Source of the DNA: Arthrobacter gallicola | GTDB lineage: Bacteria; Actinomycetota; Actinomycetes; Actinomycetales; Micrococcaceae | Length of the DNA stretch: 64,000 nt | Direction: 5' to 3' | NCBI RefSeq assembly: GCF_014836775.1 | Contig: NZ_JACSQD010000005.1 | Coordinates: 278,221-342,220 of the forward strand | In this document: piece after piece, positions 37,414 through 46,515 of the stretch | How positions within the stretch are numbered: position 1 is the first letter of the stretch | Layout of the letters: every line of letters begins with the position of its first letter | The notes under the pieces: model-generated | The model's input: only the letters and a program-made list of their open reading frames with translations | What the model was told of the DNA's origin: nothing | The model's database searches: none | Program-made: the position numbers and the translations under genes

Positions 37414-38898
37414 TCAGTAGCGGTAGTGGTCCGGCTTGTAGGGACCGGCCACATCTACACCCAGATATTCGGCCTGGCTCTTGGTCAGTTCGCTGAGCTC
37501 GACGCCGAGGGCACCCAGGTGCAGTCGGGCCACCTTCTCATCCAGGATCTTGGGCAGCACGTACACCTGGTTGGCGTACTCCGGGCTGCCGTCTTCCTTG
37601 GTCTGTCCGAACTTGGTGAACAGTTCGATCTGGGCGATGGTCTGGTTCGCAAAGGAATTCGACATCACGAAGGACGGGTGCCCGGTGGCGTTGCCCAGGT
37701 TCAGCAGCCGGCCTTCGGAGAGGACGATGATGCTGCGCTGGGACTCCGTGCCCTCATCGAAGATCCATTCGTGAACCTGCGGCTTGATCTCGACCTTGCG
37801 GATGCCGGGCACCCGGGCCAGCCCGGCCATGTCGATTTCATTGTCGAAGTGCCCCACGTTGCCCACGATCGCCTGGTGCTTCATCTGCGCCATGTGGGAC
37901 GCCATGATGATGTCCTTGTTGCCCGTGGTGGTGATGAAGATGTCGCCCTGCCCCACAACTGACTCGAGGCGCGCCACCTGGTAGCCGTCCATGGCGGCCT
38001 GCAGCGCGCAGATCGGGTCGATTTCGGTCACGATGACCCGGGCTCCCTGGCCGCGCAGGGCCTCGGCGGCACCCTTGCCGACGTCGCCGTAGCCGCAGAC
38101 CACGGCAACCTTGCCGCCGATCAGCGTATCGGTGGCGCGGTTCAGGCCGTCCGGCAGGGAGTGGCGGATGCCGTATTTGTTGTCGAACTTGGACTTGGTC
38201 ACCGAGTCGTTGACGTTGATCGCCGGGAAAAGCAGCTGCCCCTCGGCGGCCAGCTGGTACAGGCGCAGGACGCCGGTGGTGGTTTCCTCGGTGACGCCGC
38301 GGATGCCCTTGGCGATTTCCGTCCACTTCCCCGGTGCCTGGGCCAGCGACCGGCGCAGGGTGTCCAGGATGATGGTGTACTCGTGCGAATAGTCAGGATC
38401 GTCTTCGGACGGGTTGGCCGGCACGGCGCCGGCAGCTTCGAATTCCACCCCCTTGTGCAGCAGGAGGGTGGCGTCACCGCCGTCGTCCAGAATCATGTTC
38501 GGTCCGCCGGAGCCCTCAGGCCAGGTGAGGATCTGCTCAGCGGTCCACCAGTACTCTTCCAGCGTCTCGTTCTTCCAGGCGAAGACCGGCACGCCCTGCG
38601 GATCTTCCGGCGTGCCGCTGCCCACAACCACGGCAGCGGCGGCCTCGTCCTGGGTGGAGAAAATGTTGCAGGAAGCCCAGCGGACCTCGGCGCCCAGGGC
38701 GGTGAGGGTTTCGATCAGTACGGCGGTCTGCACTGTCATGTGCAGGGAACCGGCAATCCGGGCTCCTGCGAGCGGCTGGCTGGGTCCGAATTCACGCCGC
38801 AGGGCCATCAGACCGGGCATCTCGTGTTCGGCCAGCCGGATCTGGTGGCGTCCGGCTTCGGCCAGGGACAGGTCAGCTACTTTGTAGTCGATGCTCAC
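37414..38898 (-). CDS. ahcY: S-adenosyl-L-homocysteine hydrolase
   Basis: Hydrolyses SAH to homocysteine and adenosine, relieving product inhibition of methyltransferases. 494 residues, the usual long actinobacterial form. NAD-binding motif [12 protein letters not shown], substrate region [13 protein letters not shown], and the conserved C-terminus KPDHYRY are present. GTG 38898 overlaps the stop of the Trm112-like gene (GTGA), so the two are translationally coupled. Confidence 0.97.
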   Translation of the reverse strand: MSIDYKVADLSLAEAGRHQIRLAEHEMPGLMALRREFGPSQPLAGARIAGSLHMTVQTAVLIETLTALGAEVRWASCNIFSTQDEAAAAVVVGSGTPEDPQGVPVFAWKNETLEEYWWTAEQILTWPEGSGGPNMILDDGGDATLLLHKGVEFEAAGAVPANPSEDDPDYSHEYTIILDTLRRSLAQAPGKWTEIAKGIRGVTEETTTGVLRLYQLAAEGQLLFPAINVNDSVTKSKFDNKYGIRHSLPDGLNRATDTLIGGKVAVVCGYGDVGKGAAEALRGQGARVIVTEIDPICALQAAMDGYQVARLESVVGQGDIFITTTGNKDIIMASHMAQMKHQAIVGNVGHFDNEIDMAGLARVPGIRKVEIKPQVHEWIFDEGTESQRSIIVLSEGRLLNLGNATGHPSFVMSNSFANQTIAQIELFTKFGQTKEDGSPEYANQVYVLPKILDEKVARLHLGALGVELSELTKSQAEYLGVDVAGPYKPDHYRY

Positions 38899-39125
38899 GG
38901 GTGGGTTTCCTCGTTCCTGGTGGATTCTTCGGCTGCGGGGTTCGCGGCGGCAGGATCTCCGGCAGGCATCAGAAGGACGGGAATGCCCTCTTCGATGCGG
39001 TAGCGGACGGGCTGGCCGTCAGGGCCCGGGGCGGTGGAAATCAGTTCGTCGCCGGCTTGCTTCAGCGGTGAATGAGTCTGCGGGCAGCGCAGCGTGTCCA
39101 GAAGATCGGCGGTCAGGTTAGCCAT
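38895..39125 (-). CDS. Trm112-like small protein (UPF0434)
   Basis: 76 residues with the Trm112p-like fold signature: [14 protein letters not shown] near the start and [11 protein letters not shown] at about 42-52. Only one of the usual zinc-binding cysteines is visible, as in many bacterial members. Eukaryotic and archaeal Trm112 activates methyltransferases; coupling here to ahcY, which removes the methyltransferase product SAH, fits that theme but is inference. ATG 39125. Confidence 0.9.
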   Translation of the reverse strand: MANLTADLLDTLRCPQTHSPLKQAGDELISTAPGPDGQPVRYRIEEGIPVLLMPAGDPAAANPAAEESTRNEETHP

Positions 39126-39223
39126 GGGTACAGCACTTCCTTGCGAAACGGTTGATGATGCGCCGGCCGTGGTTCTCCCGGCTGATGATTCCAGCCTAAT
39201 GGCGAACGGACTGCGGGGCAGTG

Positions 39224-39622
39224 TCAGCTCTGTTCGCGGACATCTTCGCGTAATACCCGCAGGTGGGACCGGCGGCCCGCGGTAAGGTCAACCGGCGGTT
39301 CCAGGGCGTGCCTGCCGCTGCGCCGGGCCGGCTCGTCGTCCGGTTCCGGCTCCATCCCGGCTTCGCGGACGGCGTCCACCAGGGCGGAAAGCTCATCGGG
39401 TCCGGGGGTACGGGACTGGCCGCCAAGGTCAAGCCGCAGCACTTCCCAGCCCCGGGGGGCGGTAAGGCGCTGGGCATGCAGCTCGCAGAGGTCATAGCAG
39501 TGCGGCTCCGCGTAGGTTGCCAGCGGGCCCAGAACTGCCGTGGAATCGGCGTAAACGTACGTCAAGGTAGCGACGGCGGCCTGCCGGCACGCTGAACGTG
39601 AACAAAGACGTAAGGATCCCAC
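39224..39622 (-). CDS. DUF3499 family protein
   Basis: 132 residues from GTG 39622. The N-terminus SLRLCSRSACRQAAVATLTYVY and later HCYDLCELHAQRL carry four cysteines and nearby histidines that could bind a metal. The C-terminal third is charged and probably disordered. The start matches the usual family beginning; no Shine-Dalgarno is present, but TAAAGT 8 nt upstream suggests a leaderless message. In mycobacteria a homologue lies near whiB2 and a divergent zincin-like gene, as here. Function unknown. Confidence 0.85.
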   Translation of the reverse strand: MGSLRLCSRSACRQAAVATLTYVYADSTAVLGPLATYAEPHCYDLCELHAQRLTAPRGWEVLRLDLGGQSRTPGPDELSALVDAVREAGMEPEPDDEPARRSGRHALEPPVDLTAGRRSHLRVLREDVREQS

Positions 39623-39630
39623 GGAGGAAC

Positions 39631-39636
39631 ACTTTA
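39631..39636 (-). promoter_or_regulatory. -10 element for DUF3499 gene (leaderless)
   Basis: TAAAGT on the minus strand, 8 nt before the GTG. Confidence 0.4.
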
Positions 39637-39848
39637 CCCCGGTGCCCGCCGCCAGCGTGCAGCCACGCCGCGCTGCCACCCGGCTGATCTTCCCCGTACG
39701 GGCCCGGGGCGGGCGTGGGCCGGACAGGAGCCGGGCCGGACAGCCGGGGCGCGCGGGAGCCTGGCAGGAGCCGGTGGGGCAGGATCGGGGCGGAGGAACG
39801 CGGCGGGTGAGGGAGCGCGGCGAACTCCCCCGGCGGCGTGGTCCGGAC

Positions 39849-39854
39849 TAGAGT
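39849..39854 (+). promoter_or_regulatory. -10 element for zincin-like gene (leaderless)
   Basis: TAGAGT ends 6 nt before the ATG at 39861; no ribosome binding site. Confidence 0.45.
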
Positions 39855-39860
39855 AGTGGC

Positions 39861-40367
39861 ATGTCCCCAGGAGCGTCCTTTCGGATCAGGCTCGACGGCG
39901 GATCCGGCACCGGCGCCGCCGATCCCGTTTCGCCGCGTCCGTTCCACCTGCGCCGGCGTAACCGTCATGGCCGGGGTCTTCGCGGAGAACTGCTGCCGGC
40001 TCATCTCGCTGGATCCCGCACCCGGGCGGAGCGGTTCGACGAGTGGGTCATGGAGTCCGCCCAGCGGCTCGAACGCCTCTGGGGTGAAGACATCCAGTCC
40101 TATCAGTTCGTAGTCCAGGAAATCCCGGACGGCCTCGAAGAACTGGTGCGCCAGGGCGGATCAATTCCCCTGGCTTCCTCCGCTCCGGGCCGGGGACCCA
40201 AACCTCCGGTTATTACCGTCTACCGGCGCCCGGTGGAGTCAACCGCCCGGGGGCTGGTCCCCGTCAGCGAACTGATCCACGACGTTGTGGTGGAACAACT
40301 CGCCTCGCTCAAGGGCATGGAACCGGAATCGATAGATCCAACCTATGGGCGGTTCCGGCCGCTCTAA
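39861..40367 (+). CDS. Metallopeptidase family (zincin-like, DUF1025) protein
   Basis: 168 residues. After a basic N-terminal stretch rich in Arg (HLRRRNRHGRGLRG) come the family features: TRAERFDEWVMESAQRLE, VVQEIPDGLEE, VITVYRRPVE and ELIHDVVVEQLASLKGMEPESIDP. Where active zincins have HExxH this protein reads LIHDVVVEQ, so catalytic zinc binding is doubtful; this is common in actinobacterial members. Divergent from DUF3499 with 238 nt between starts. Confidence 0.82.
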   Translation: MSPGASFRIRLDGGSGTGAADPVSPRPFHLRRRNRHGRGLRGELLPAHLAGSRTRAERFDEWVMESAQRLERLWGEDIQSYQFVVQEIPDGLEELVRQGGSIPLASSAPGRGPKPPVITVYRRPVESTARGLVPVSELIHDVVVEQLASLKGMEPESIDPTYGRFRPL

Positions 40368-40450
40368 GCCCCACCGCGCCCAGACCTGCCGGGCGCCTCC
40401 ACCCAGGCTCCGGCCAGCCCAGCGGTCCGGTCCGCTGAGTAGCCGATCCT

Positions 40451-42052
40451 TTAGTAGCCGATGCCGATCTGCGCGTTCCTGCTGCCGGCGCTTCCTTCGG
40501 GCAGAGGCAGAACCGAAATACCCGGCCCCTCCCCCGTCACCAGCTGGGCGCCGTACACGGCCTCACCCACCGCTGTCACCAGAACACCAGCCACGTCACC
40601 GGAACCGATATCCCCGGACTGCAGGGTCAGGGTCCGTCCCGCGGGTACTGCCACAACTTTCTCCGGCTGCAGGGTCCCGTCGGCCCCGATCGCCCGGACC
40701 CTGACTTCCGCAGCGCCGTCGGGAGCCGTCAGCACCAGGGCGGAGCTGCTGCCGGGGACGCCGACGGCCAGATGTTCACTGCCCATCCGTGCATCGGCGG
40801 GAGCCACAGCAAGGTCCACCCGCTTGCCGGGTTCCGTGCCGCGGCTGAACACCGCCGCCGCGGTGAAAGCAACATCTGAGGTCAAATCAAGGGAATAGGT
40901 GCCTTCGGGGAGGTCAGCCAGCGGGATCTTCCCCACCGTTCCGGCGGGCACGCTGAAGACTCCGCCCCCGGGGATCTGGACTTCTCCCCCGGGCCCGAAG
41001 ACCCGCAGATGGACCACCGCGTCAGTGCTGCCTGGAACAGCCACGTTCAGCACGGGCGCCACTGAGGCGTGCCCGTCCTGTTCAGCCAGCTTCCGGATGC
41101 TGTCCGCTGACTGCAGGGTTGTGCCGGTAATCACCTGGCGCGGGGACGGAGCCGCTGTTGGTTCAATAAGTTCCACGCCGCCGGGAGTGAGTCCGCGAAG
41201 GATGCTCTGTTCAATGACCGCCGTGACCGGACCGCCTGAGCTGCGGACACGAACGGAGACGGCCTCTTCATTGGCGGCCAGTCCGGCAAGGATGATGGAG
41301 CGGGTTTCACCCGGCGCAACCACAATTCCGCGGCTGCCGGCGGATTCGATCCGTCCCACTGAACCGTGCAGGTCCAGGTCAACTGTTGCCGGAGTGACCG
41401 AAGGATTGGAGAGCCGCAGCACTGCGGTCGCGCCCACGGTGGTCCGCGCGCCGAGCAGCCAGATGTCATTAGCCGGCGCCTGGCAGTTGGCGGCCGCCAC
41501 TCCCGCCAGGTCTCCATCCGTGGCGGAATAGCCCAGGACGGCGTTGGCAGTGGCCTGCATTTTCCCGCTGGGTTCCGCTTCCAGGGCTGTGACAGTATCA
41601 ACCGCCAGGTTCCGCAGCGCTCCCGCGGGCCTGGTCCCGGCCAGCGGCGCCGTTTCTCCTGTCTCAATCCCGCCCAGGACCTTGCCGCCGTCCAGCTCGG
41701 TGAGATCTGCGGCCGGCAGGGACGAACCCGGTGCGCCAAGGACCACTGAGCTAACGGCAGTGGCAGCCGACTCGGAGACCGGGCTGTACTCAGCGTCGGT
41801 GCCGGAGACATTTCCGGCCAGCAAACGCAGCGGCTGGGGACACACTGCAGTCAGGGCACCCGCGGGAACCTCGGTGGCCGGGGGCTGGATCGGAATTCCA
41901 GACCCTGCCGGCGCGGCCACGGCTGCCGCAGTGATCAGAGCGCCTGCTGCCGCCATCAGCACGACGCCGGAGGAGACTGTGTAGGCCGTTTTGCGGCGGC
42001 TCTGGCGGCGGCCGCGTGCTGCGGACCGGGTATCGTCACCGGAACGCTCCAT
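40451..42052 (-). CDS. DUF5719 family secreted or membrane-anchored protein
   Basis: 533 residues: a basic cytoplasmic start, one membrane helix or signal anchor (about 25-48), then an extracytoplasmic beta-rich region with repeated segments on Ser/Gly/Ala-rich backgrounds, suggesting repeated beta domains. ATG 42052 overlaps the stop of the giant glycosyltransferase gene by one base, so the two are translationally coupled and probably work together in the envelope. No catalytic motif recognised. Confidence 0.85.
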   Translation of the reverse strand: MERSGDDTRSAARGRRQSRRKTAYTVSSGVVLMAAAGALITAAAVAAPAGSGIPIQPPATEVPAGALTAVCPQPLRLLAGNVSGTDAEYSPVSESAATAVSSVVLGAPGSSLPAADLTELDGGKVLGGIETGETAPLAGTRPAGALRNLAVDTVTALEAEPSGKMQATANAVLGYSATDGDLAGVAAANCQAPANDIWLLGARTTVGATAVLRLSNPSVTPATVDLDLHGSVGRIESAGSRGIVVAPGETRSIILAGLAANEEAVSVRVRSSGGPVTAVIEQSILRGLTPGGVELIEPTAAPSPRQVITGTTLQSADSIRKLAEQDGHASVAPVLNVAVPGSTDAVVHLRVFGPGGEVQIPGGGVFSVPAGTVGKIPLADLPEGTYSLDLTSDVAFTAAAVFSRGTEPGKRVDLAVAPADARMGSEHLAVGVPGSSSALVLTAPDGAAEVRVRAIGADGTLQPEKVVAVPAGRTLTLQSGDIGSGDVAGVLVTAVGEAVYGAQLVTGEGPGISVLPLPEGSAGSRNAQIGIGY

Positions 42053-45000
42053 CAGCGGACTCCTTCGTGTGAACTTTTCGCAGCTGTTGTGCCGCCGTCG
42101 TCGGTCTTTTCCCGGCTCCGGACCTTCGCCGCCTTGGCCTGGGCTTTTGCTTCGGCCGATGTGCCGGCTTTTTTACGGGTCCGTGCTGTCCTGGGTTTTC
42201 CGGCAGCCTGGTTGCTTCCGGCATCCCTGGCCGCACGTTCCTGTTTCATTCTGCGTCCGACACCGCGCCGCGGTGTTCCCGCCGGTTGGCGGGCACCACC
42301 GGGTGCTGAGGGAGGGGTGCCGTCCGGTTCCGGCCCGTCATCCGGTCCGGTGCCGGGTCCGGGGGTTCCCGGGTCCGGTGTGCCGGTTCCAGGATCCGGT
42401 GTCCCGCTGCCCGTCCGGGCAGGGCGCTGCTTTCCGGGCAGGCGGATAACCCCGGAACGTACCGGTGTGGGCACGGCCAGGAGGAGCGTCAGCCCGAAGA
42501 CGATCACCTGAAGGATTTCCACGTACGGTTGCCAGACGCTCCGGTAGCTCACGCTCAGCGTTCCACCCTTGGCCGGCAGGCTGAACGCCTGCGCCCATCC
42601 CTCGGTGGCGGGCTCAAGCCGGGTGCCGTTGAGGCTGGCTTCCCATCCGGTGTCGGCGCGTTCCGCCAGTACCAGCTTCCGTCCCTCTTCCCCGGCGGGT
42701 ATTTCGGTGTTGACCGCCTGCTCCGGAGAGGGGACGAGCATGATGGTCTGCCCCGCTGCATCCTGAATCCGGATGCGGGATGTCTGTCCGGCCACGGTCT
42801 CGGTGCCCTGCTCATCCAGGGTGCCGGCTACGCGCCACAGCCACCCGGAATCGGTTTGCCCCACCGCAGTCAGGCCCGGGACCGAGTCCATCCGGTCAGC
42901 AAGCAGTTCCGCGGCGGTATCGGAGGTCTGCAGGACCACAAATGCGACGCCAAGCCGTGCCAGTTCCGGCCGCGGGTCCACTCCGGTGCCGGCGGTGATG
43001 ACGGCAACGGCGCTGCGCAGACCGGCGGTTGCCTCATCGTCCGGGACAATGCTTTCCCGGACGGGCTCGCCCTGGACTGCCCTCGCCGTGTAGGAAGCAT
43101 TCAAACCATCAAGGGTGCTCCCCCCGGAGCGCATCAGGGTTGCCGTGACATCATCCCCCGGTCCGGTGGTGAGAACCAGTGTGCGGGTCTGGTCCGGAGA
43201 ATTGCCGCGGTCCGCTGCGGTTGCGGGGAGGACGCGCGGGTCGGTGGAGCGAATGGCCAGGCGGGTCCCGGGCTGGGCGCCGCCTGTTCCTGCTTCGGAC
43301 GCGGCTCCGGCTGCCTGCGGGATAGCCCATGCGGCCAGGCTCAGTGCCGGGCCGGCACCGAGGAGTATTCCAACGATGACGACGACGGCGGTGACCGGCT
43401 TACGCCTGGTCCGCTCAGCGGTCAGCTGGCGGGTCAGCAAAGCGTCCATGGCCAGCAGTGCTGAACAGAGCTGGCCGAAGACGGCCGCTGAGACAAGCGG
43501 ACCGGGGAATGGTGTCACCAGGGCCGTCGCTGAGCTGCCCGTGGCCAGGTAGGCCGAGGCTCCGCCCAGCAGCAGGGCACTGATGCTGAGGAGCCAGGCC
43601 AGGCGCGCGGCTCCCGAGTGCCGGCTGGTGAAGAGTGCCGCGGCGGAGACCGCTACAACCGGCGCTCCGACCAGAAGGGCCAGAACCAGTGTCCAGGGCC
43701 CGGCGGGGAGGAAGTCCAGGCCGGCCACGGGATCGGCGGCGGCGAAGGCAGCCGGATAGCCCAGCAGCTGCTGCCACAGGGCAGCCGGTTCGAAGCCCAG
43801 CGGCACCCCCGGATCGGCAGCTGCGGCGCGAAGGTTATTCGACGCTGAGAGGATGACCGGCAGCAGCAGGGAGGCGGAGGGAAGCAGCGACCACCACAGG
43901 GTGCGGGCACGGGAGCGCAGCCGGAGGGACAGGACCAGAACGCTGAGGATTCCGAGGACAAAGAGCAGAGGAGCGCTGGCGGTGAGGACGGCCAGGAGCA
44001 GACCGGCCGCTGCGGCAGCGGTCCAGCTTGGCGTTCCGTGCACGCCCGGCTTCCGCTGCTGCGCACCCGGTTCGCGGTGCGTACGGGTCTCGTCCTCAGC
44101 CTGCCCCAGGCCGAGGGCCCGGGCCATTGCCAACGCGGTTAGGGGAAGCAGAATGTGGGCCAGGAGTGCGCCGAGCCGTCCCTCGCCAAGGGCGGTCTGG
44201 AGCGCGGGAAGCGCACCCCAGAACATCGCGGCCCAAAAACGCAGGCTGCTGCGGCGGGTTACCGCTCCGGCGGCGAACCAGGCGCTGAGTCCGGCCAGCG
44301 GCATGGCTAGAACCAGCAGGACAACGACGGCGGTGTTCGCGTTGCCGAATCCGGCGGCGCCGAGAAGCCACAGCACATAGTCGAAGGGATCGCCGTGTCC
44401 GGGATAACCGGCGCCGGTTTCGGCCCACCACCCGCTGGCGTTGGCCCAGATATCCCCGAGCGCCCCGGAAACGGGCAGCAGTGCCCCTCCGGTTAGTGCC
44501 GGGGCACCAATGAGGCGGTGCAGGCCGGTCAGCGAGACCACTGCCAGCAGGACGACGGCGGTGAGAGCACCGGTGCCTACCCAGCTGCGGGCGGGACCGG
44601 ACAGGGCGGCGAAGTCATCATTCGCGTCCCCGCTGGGAACGTAGGAATCCGCTGCGCCCGGGTGATCCGCCGGGTGGGCCTTGGCTGCTGCCTCGGATTC
44701 GTGGACGGAGCGTCGGTATTCGCGTACTTCGCGCGGTCCCGTGACCAGGGCGCGCACCGTACTGCGCGGCAGCCTGCGCGTGGCTGCGGCGGCTTTGCGG
44801 GAGCGGTAGAGGTCCACCGGCCGGAGGATCCCGGCAATGCTGGCGGCGAGGGCTCCGGCTGCATAGCCGGGATCTTTGGCCAGCATCCCCAGGAAGAACC
44901 GTCCCAGACCGCCCAGGACTGCGCCGGCGGCCAGGAAGGGAATCTGCCACCCCGGTGCGTGTTTGAGGCGAAGGAAGATCTCCGCCTTCCGGGCGGCGCC

Positions 45001-45711
45001 GGCGCTGGCGGCTGTGTTGGGCCGGTTTCCGGCGTGGCGGATCCGTGCCGCGGGCACCACGACTACGCGGTTGCCGGCCAGCCGGTTGCGCCAGCAGAGG
45101 TCGATGTCGTCTCCGGTGCCGGGCAGCGCCGGGTCAAAGCCGCCGAGACGTTCCCACACATCGCGCCGGATCAGCATCCCGGCGGAGTTCACGGCAAAAA
45201 CGTCGCTGCGGGAGTCGTACTGTCCCTGGTCCAGCTCATCAGCATCGATCATCGTCAGGCGTTCGGCCCAGCGGCTGACGGAAACACCAACGTCCACCAG
45301 TTTGCGCGGGTTATCCCACTCCACCTGCTTGGCGCCGGCGATTGTCACGGACGGCGCTACTTCAACGGCCCGGAGCAGCTGGGCCAGGGCATCAGGATCC
45401 GGTGCCGAATCGTCGTGCAGCAGCCAGAGCCATTCCTGTGCCGGGTCCGCGTCCTTCCGCGGCGGCAGCTGGGACAGACCCACGTTTACGGCGGCACCAA
45501 AACCTGCACGGGCCGGGGCCCCGGTTACCGGGCTGCCTACCGGCAGTCCGAGCTGGAGCAGGGATGCCGAGGCGTCGGTGGATCCCGCGTCAACGCCGAC
45601 ACAAACGTCTGCCGGGCGCGTCTGCGCCGCCAGCGCGGAAAGGGTTTCGGGAAGGTACTCGGCGCCGTCGTGGGCAACCACAACGGCACATACGCGGACG
45701 TGCGAAGGAAT
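42052..45711 (-). CDS. Giant GT2 glycosyltransferase with multi-helix membrane region
   Basis: About 1219 residues. The N-terminal GT2 domain (about 1-285) has VCAVVVAHDGAEYL, GVDAGSTDAS, LHDDSAPD (nucleotide-sugar metal site) and PGTGDDIDLCWR. It is followed by about a dozen membrane helices, a large extracytoplasmic domain, a last helix near residue 1100, and a basic, Ala/Lys-rich C-terminal tail. I place the start at the ATT of TAATT, overlapping the whiB stop, because MPSHVRVCAVVVAHDG is the expected beginning and AGG lies 7 nt upstream. The only canonical alternative is TTG 45765, which has no binding site and overlaps whiB by 55 nt. Acceptor and sugar unknown; a cell-wall glycan role is inferred from neighbours. 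Confidence 0.85.
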   Translation of the reverse strand: MPSHVRVCAVVVAHDGAEYLPETLSALAAQTRPADVCVGVDAGSTDASASLLQLGLPVGSPVTGAPARAGFGAAVNVGLSQLPPRKDADPAQEWLWLLHDDSAPDPDALAQLLRAVEVAPSVTIAGAKQVEWDNPRKLVDVGVSVSRWAERLTMIDADELDQGQYDSRSDVFAVNSAGMLIRRDVWERLGGFDPALPGTGDDIDLCWRNRLAGNRVVVVPAARIRHAGNRPNTAASAGAARKAEIFLRLKHAPGWQIPFLAAGAVLGGLGRFFLGMLAKDPGYAAGALAASIAGILRPVDLYRSRKAAAATRRLPRSTVRALVTGPREVREYRRSVHESEAAAKAHPADHPGAADSYVPSGDANDDFAALSGPARSWVGTGALTAVVLLAVVSLTGLHRLIGAPALTGGALLPVSGALGDIWANASGWWAETGAGYPGHGDPFDYVLWLLGAAGFGNANTAVVVLLVLAMPLAGLSAWFAAGAVTRRSSLRFWAAMFWGALPALQTALGEGRLGALLAHILLPLTALAMARALGLGQAEDETRTHREPGAQQRKPGVHGTPSWTAAAAAGLLLAVLTASAPLLFVLGILSVLVLSLRLRSRARTLWWSLLPSASLLLPVILSASNNLRAAAADPGVPLGFEPAALWQQLLGYPAAFAAADPVAGLDFLPAGPWTLVLALLVGAPVVAVSAAALFTSRHSGAARLAWLLSISALLLGGASAYLATGSSATALVTPFPGPLVSAAVFGQLCSALLAMDALLTRQLTAERTRRKPVTAVVVIVGILLGAGPALSLAAWAIPQAAGAASEAGTGGAQPGTRLAIRSTDPRVLPATAADRGNSPDQTRTLVLTTGPGDDVTATLMRSGGSTLDGLNASYTARAVQGEPVRESIVPDDEATAGLRSAVAVITAGTGVDPRPELARLGVAFVVLQTSDTAAELLADRMDSVPGLTAVGQTDSGWLWRVAGTLDEQGTETVAGQTSRIRIQDAAGQTIMLVPSPEQAVNTEIPAGEEGRKLVLAERADTGWEASLNGTRLEPATEGWAQAFSLPAKGGTLSVSYRSVWQPYVEILQVIVFGLTLLLAVPTPVRSGVIRLPGKQRPARTGSGTPDPGTGTPDPGTPGPGTGPDDGPEPDGTPPSAPGGARQPAGTPRRGVGRRMKQERAARDAGSNQAAGKPRTARTRKKAGTSAEAKAQAKAAKVRSREKTDDGGTTAAKSSHEGVR

Positions 45712-46253
45712 TAGACTGCCTGCTTCCGAAGACGCCGGCGTTCCCGCTCGGACAGCCCGCCCCAAATACCAAAGCGTTCGTCATTGGCCAGTGCGTACTC
45801 CAGGCACTGCGACCGCACGTTGCACGCGGCGCAGACCTTTTTCGCGTCGCGGGTGGACCCGCCCTTTTCGGGGAAGAAGGCTTCGGGATCTGTCTGCGCA
45901 CACAGTGCGTCCGCCTGCCAGCCGAGTTCACCCTCATCGGCATAGCCGTCTCCCAGGCCCGGCAGTCCGATCCAGACTTTCCGTTCCTCTGTTTCTGCCG
46001 GTGTCTGGAACAGCGATACCGGTGGATCCAGCGGATCGTCCTCCGGAGCACCGCCGGCCAGCGCCTCATGGGCAGCCAGAAAAGCTGTGGCCGCTGATTC
46101 GAGGCTGCCTCCGGAACCCTCCCGGTACCGTTCCGCCGCCTCAGGATCGGCAGGATCGACGTACCAGTCCACAGGAACTCCCCGCGAGCCGTAGCTCGTG
46201 GAAGCCTGCGCGGCCACGTCCGGCCGGTTCTGCTTCATTTCTGCTTGCCCCAT
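45711..46253 (-). CDS. whiB2: WhiB-family iron-sulfur transcriptional regulator (WhiB2/WhmD-like)
   Basis: 180 residues from ATG 46253, chosen because GGGAGGA lies 5 nt upstream; the open frame extends another 34 codons. The C-terminal WhiB domain has the four [4Fe-4S] cysteines (Cys118, 141, 144, 150), the GIWGG turn (GERFGIWGG type) and a basic tail SERERRRLRKQ for DNA or sigma-factor contact. The N-terminal 110 residues are acidic and variable. WhiB2/WhmD proteins are linked to septation and cell division in mycobacteria; the assignment to this subgroup rests on neighbourhood (DUF3499, zincin-like gene, TIGR03089, purE/K). Coupled to the glycosyltransferase gene. Confidence 0.9.
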   Translation of the reverse strand: MGQAEMKQNRPDVAAQASTSYGSRGVPVDWYVDPADPEAAERYREGSGGSLESAATAFLAAHEALAGGAPEDDPLDPPVSLFQTPAETEERKVWIGLPGLGDGYADEGELGWQADALCAQTDPEAFFPEKGGSTRDAKKVCAACNVRSQCLEYALANDERFGIWGGLSERERRRLRKQAV

Positions 46254-46366
46254 GGAGTCCTCCCGGTGTAAATGCCCCAACAGCGGATATCTGGATTCAC
46301 CCAAGCGACAATCAGCTTGCTGTGCATGCGTGTCGGTAATGGTTTGCTGGAACAATCCGTCCCCTA

Positions 46367-46382
46367 ATTACACGCGTGTAAT
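46367..46382. promoter_or_regulatory. Perfect 16-bp palindrome between whiB2 and TIGR03089 gene
   Basis: ATTACACGCGTGTAAT reads identically on both strands and lies 113 nt upstream of whiB2 and 133 nt upstream of the divergent gene. The symmetry and AT-rich ends suggest an operator for a dimeric regulator. It resembles TTAC-N-GTAA boxes but with 6 nt between half-sites. Confidence 0.6.
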
Positions 46383-46515
46383 ACGTCCCCGTCAAGCTGT
46401 TTCGGCATCCTATAGAGTCGGAACCGTCCCGCGCTGGCGCGCCACGCCGTAAATTTTGCCCAACACGGCATGTCGCGCTCCGCCAAACAGCAGATTCCCA
46501 GCGAAAGCGAAGCAA

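Noticed and set aside
37394..39223. Possible SAH or SAM riboswitch for ahcY
   Set aside because: ahcY is translationally coupled to the upstream Trm112-like gene, leaving no leader, and the short gap before that gene shows no riboswitch-like structure.
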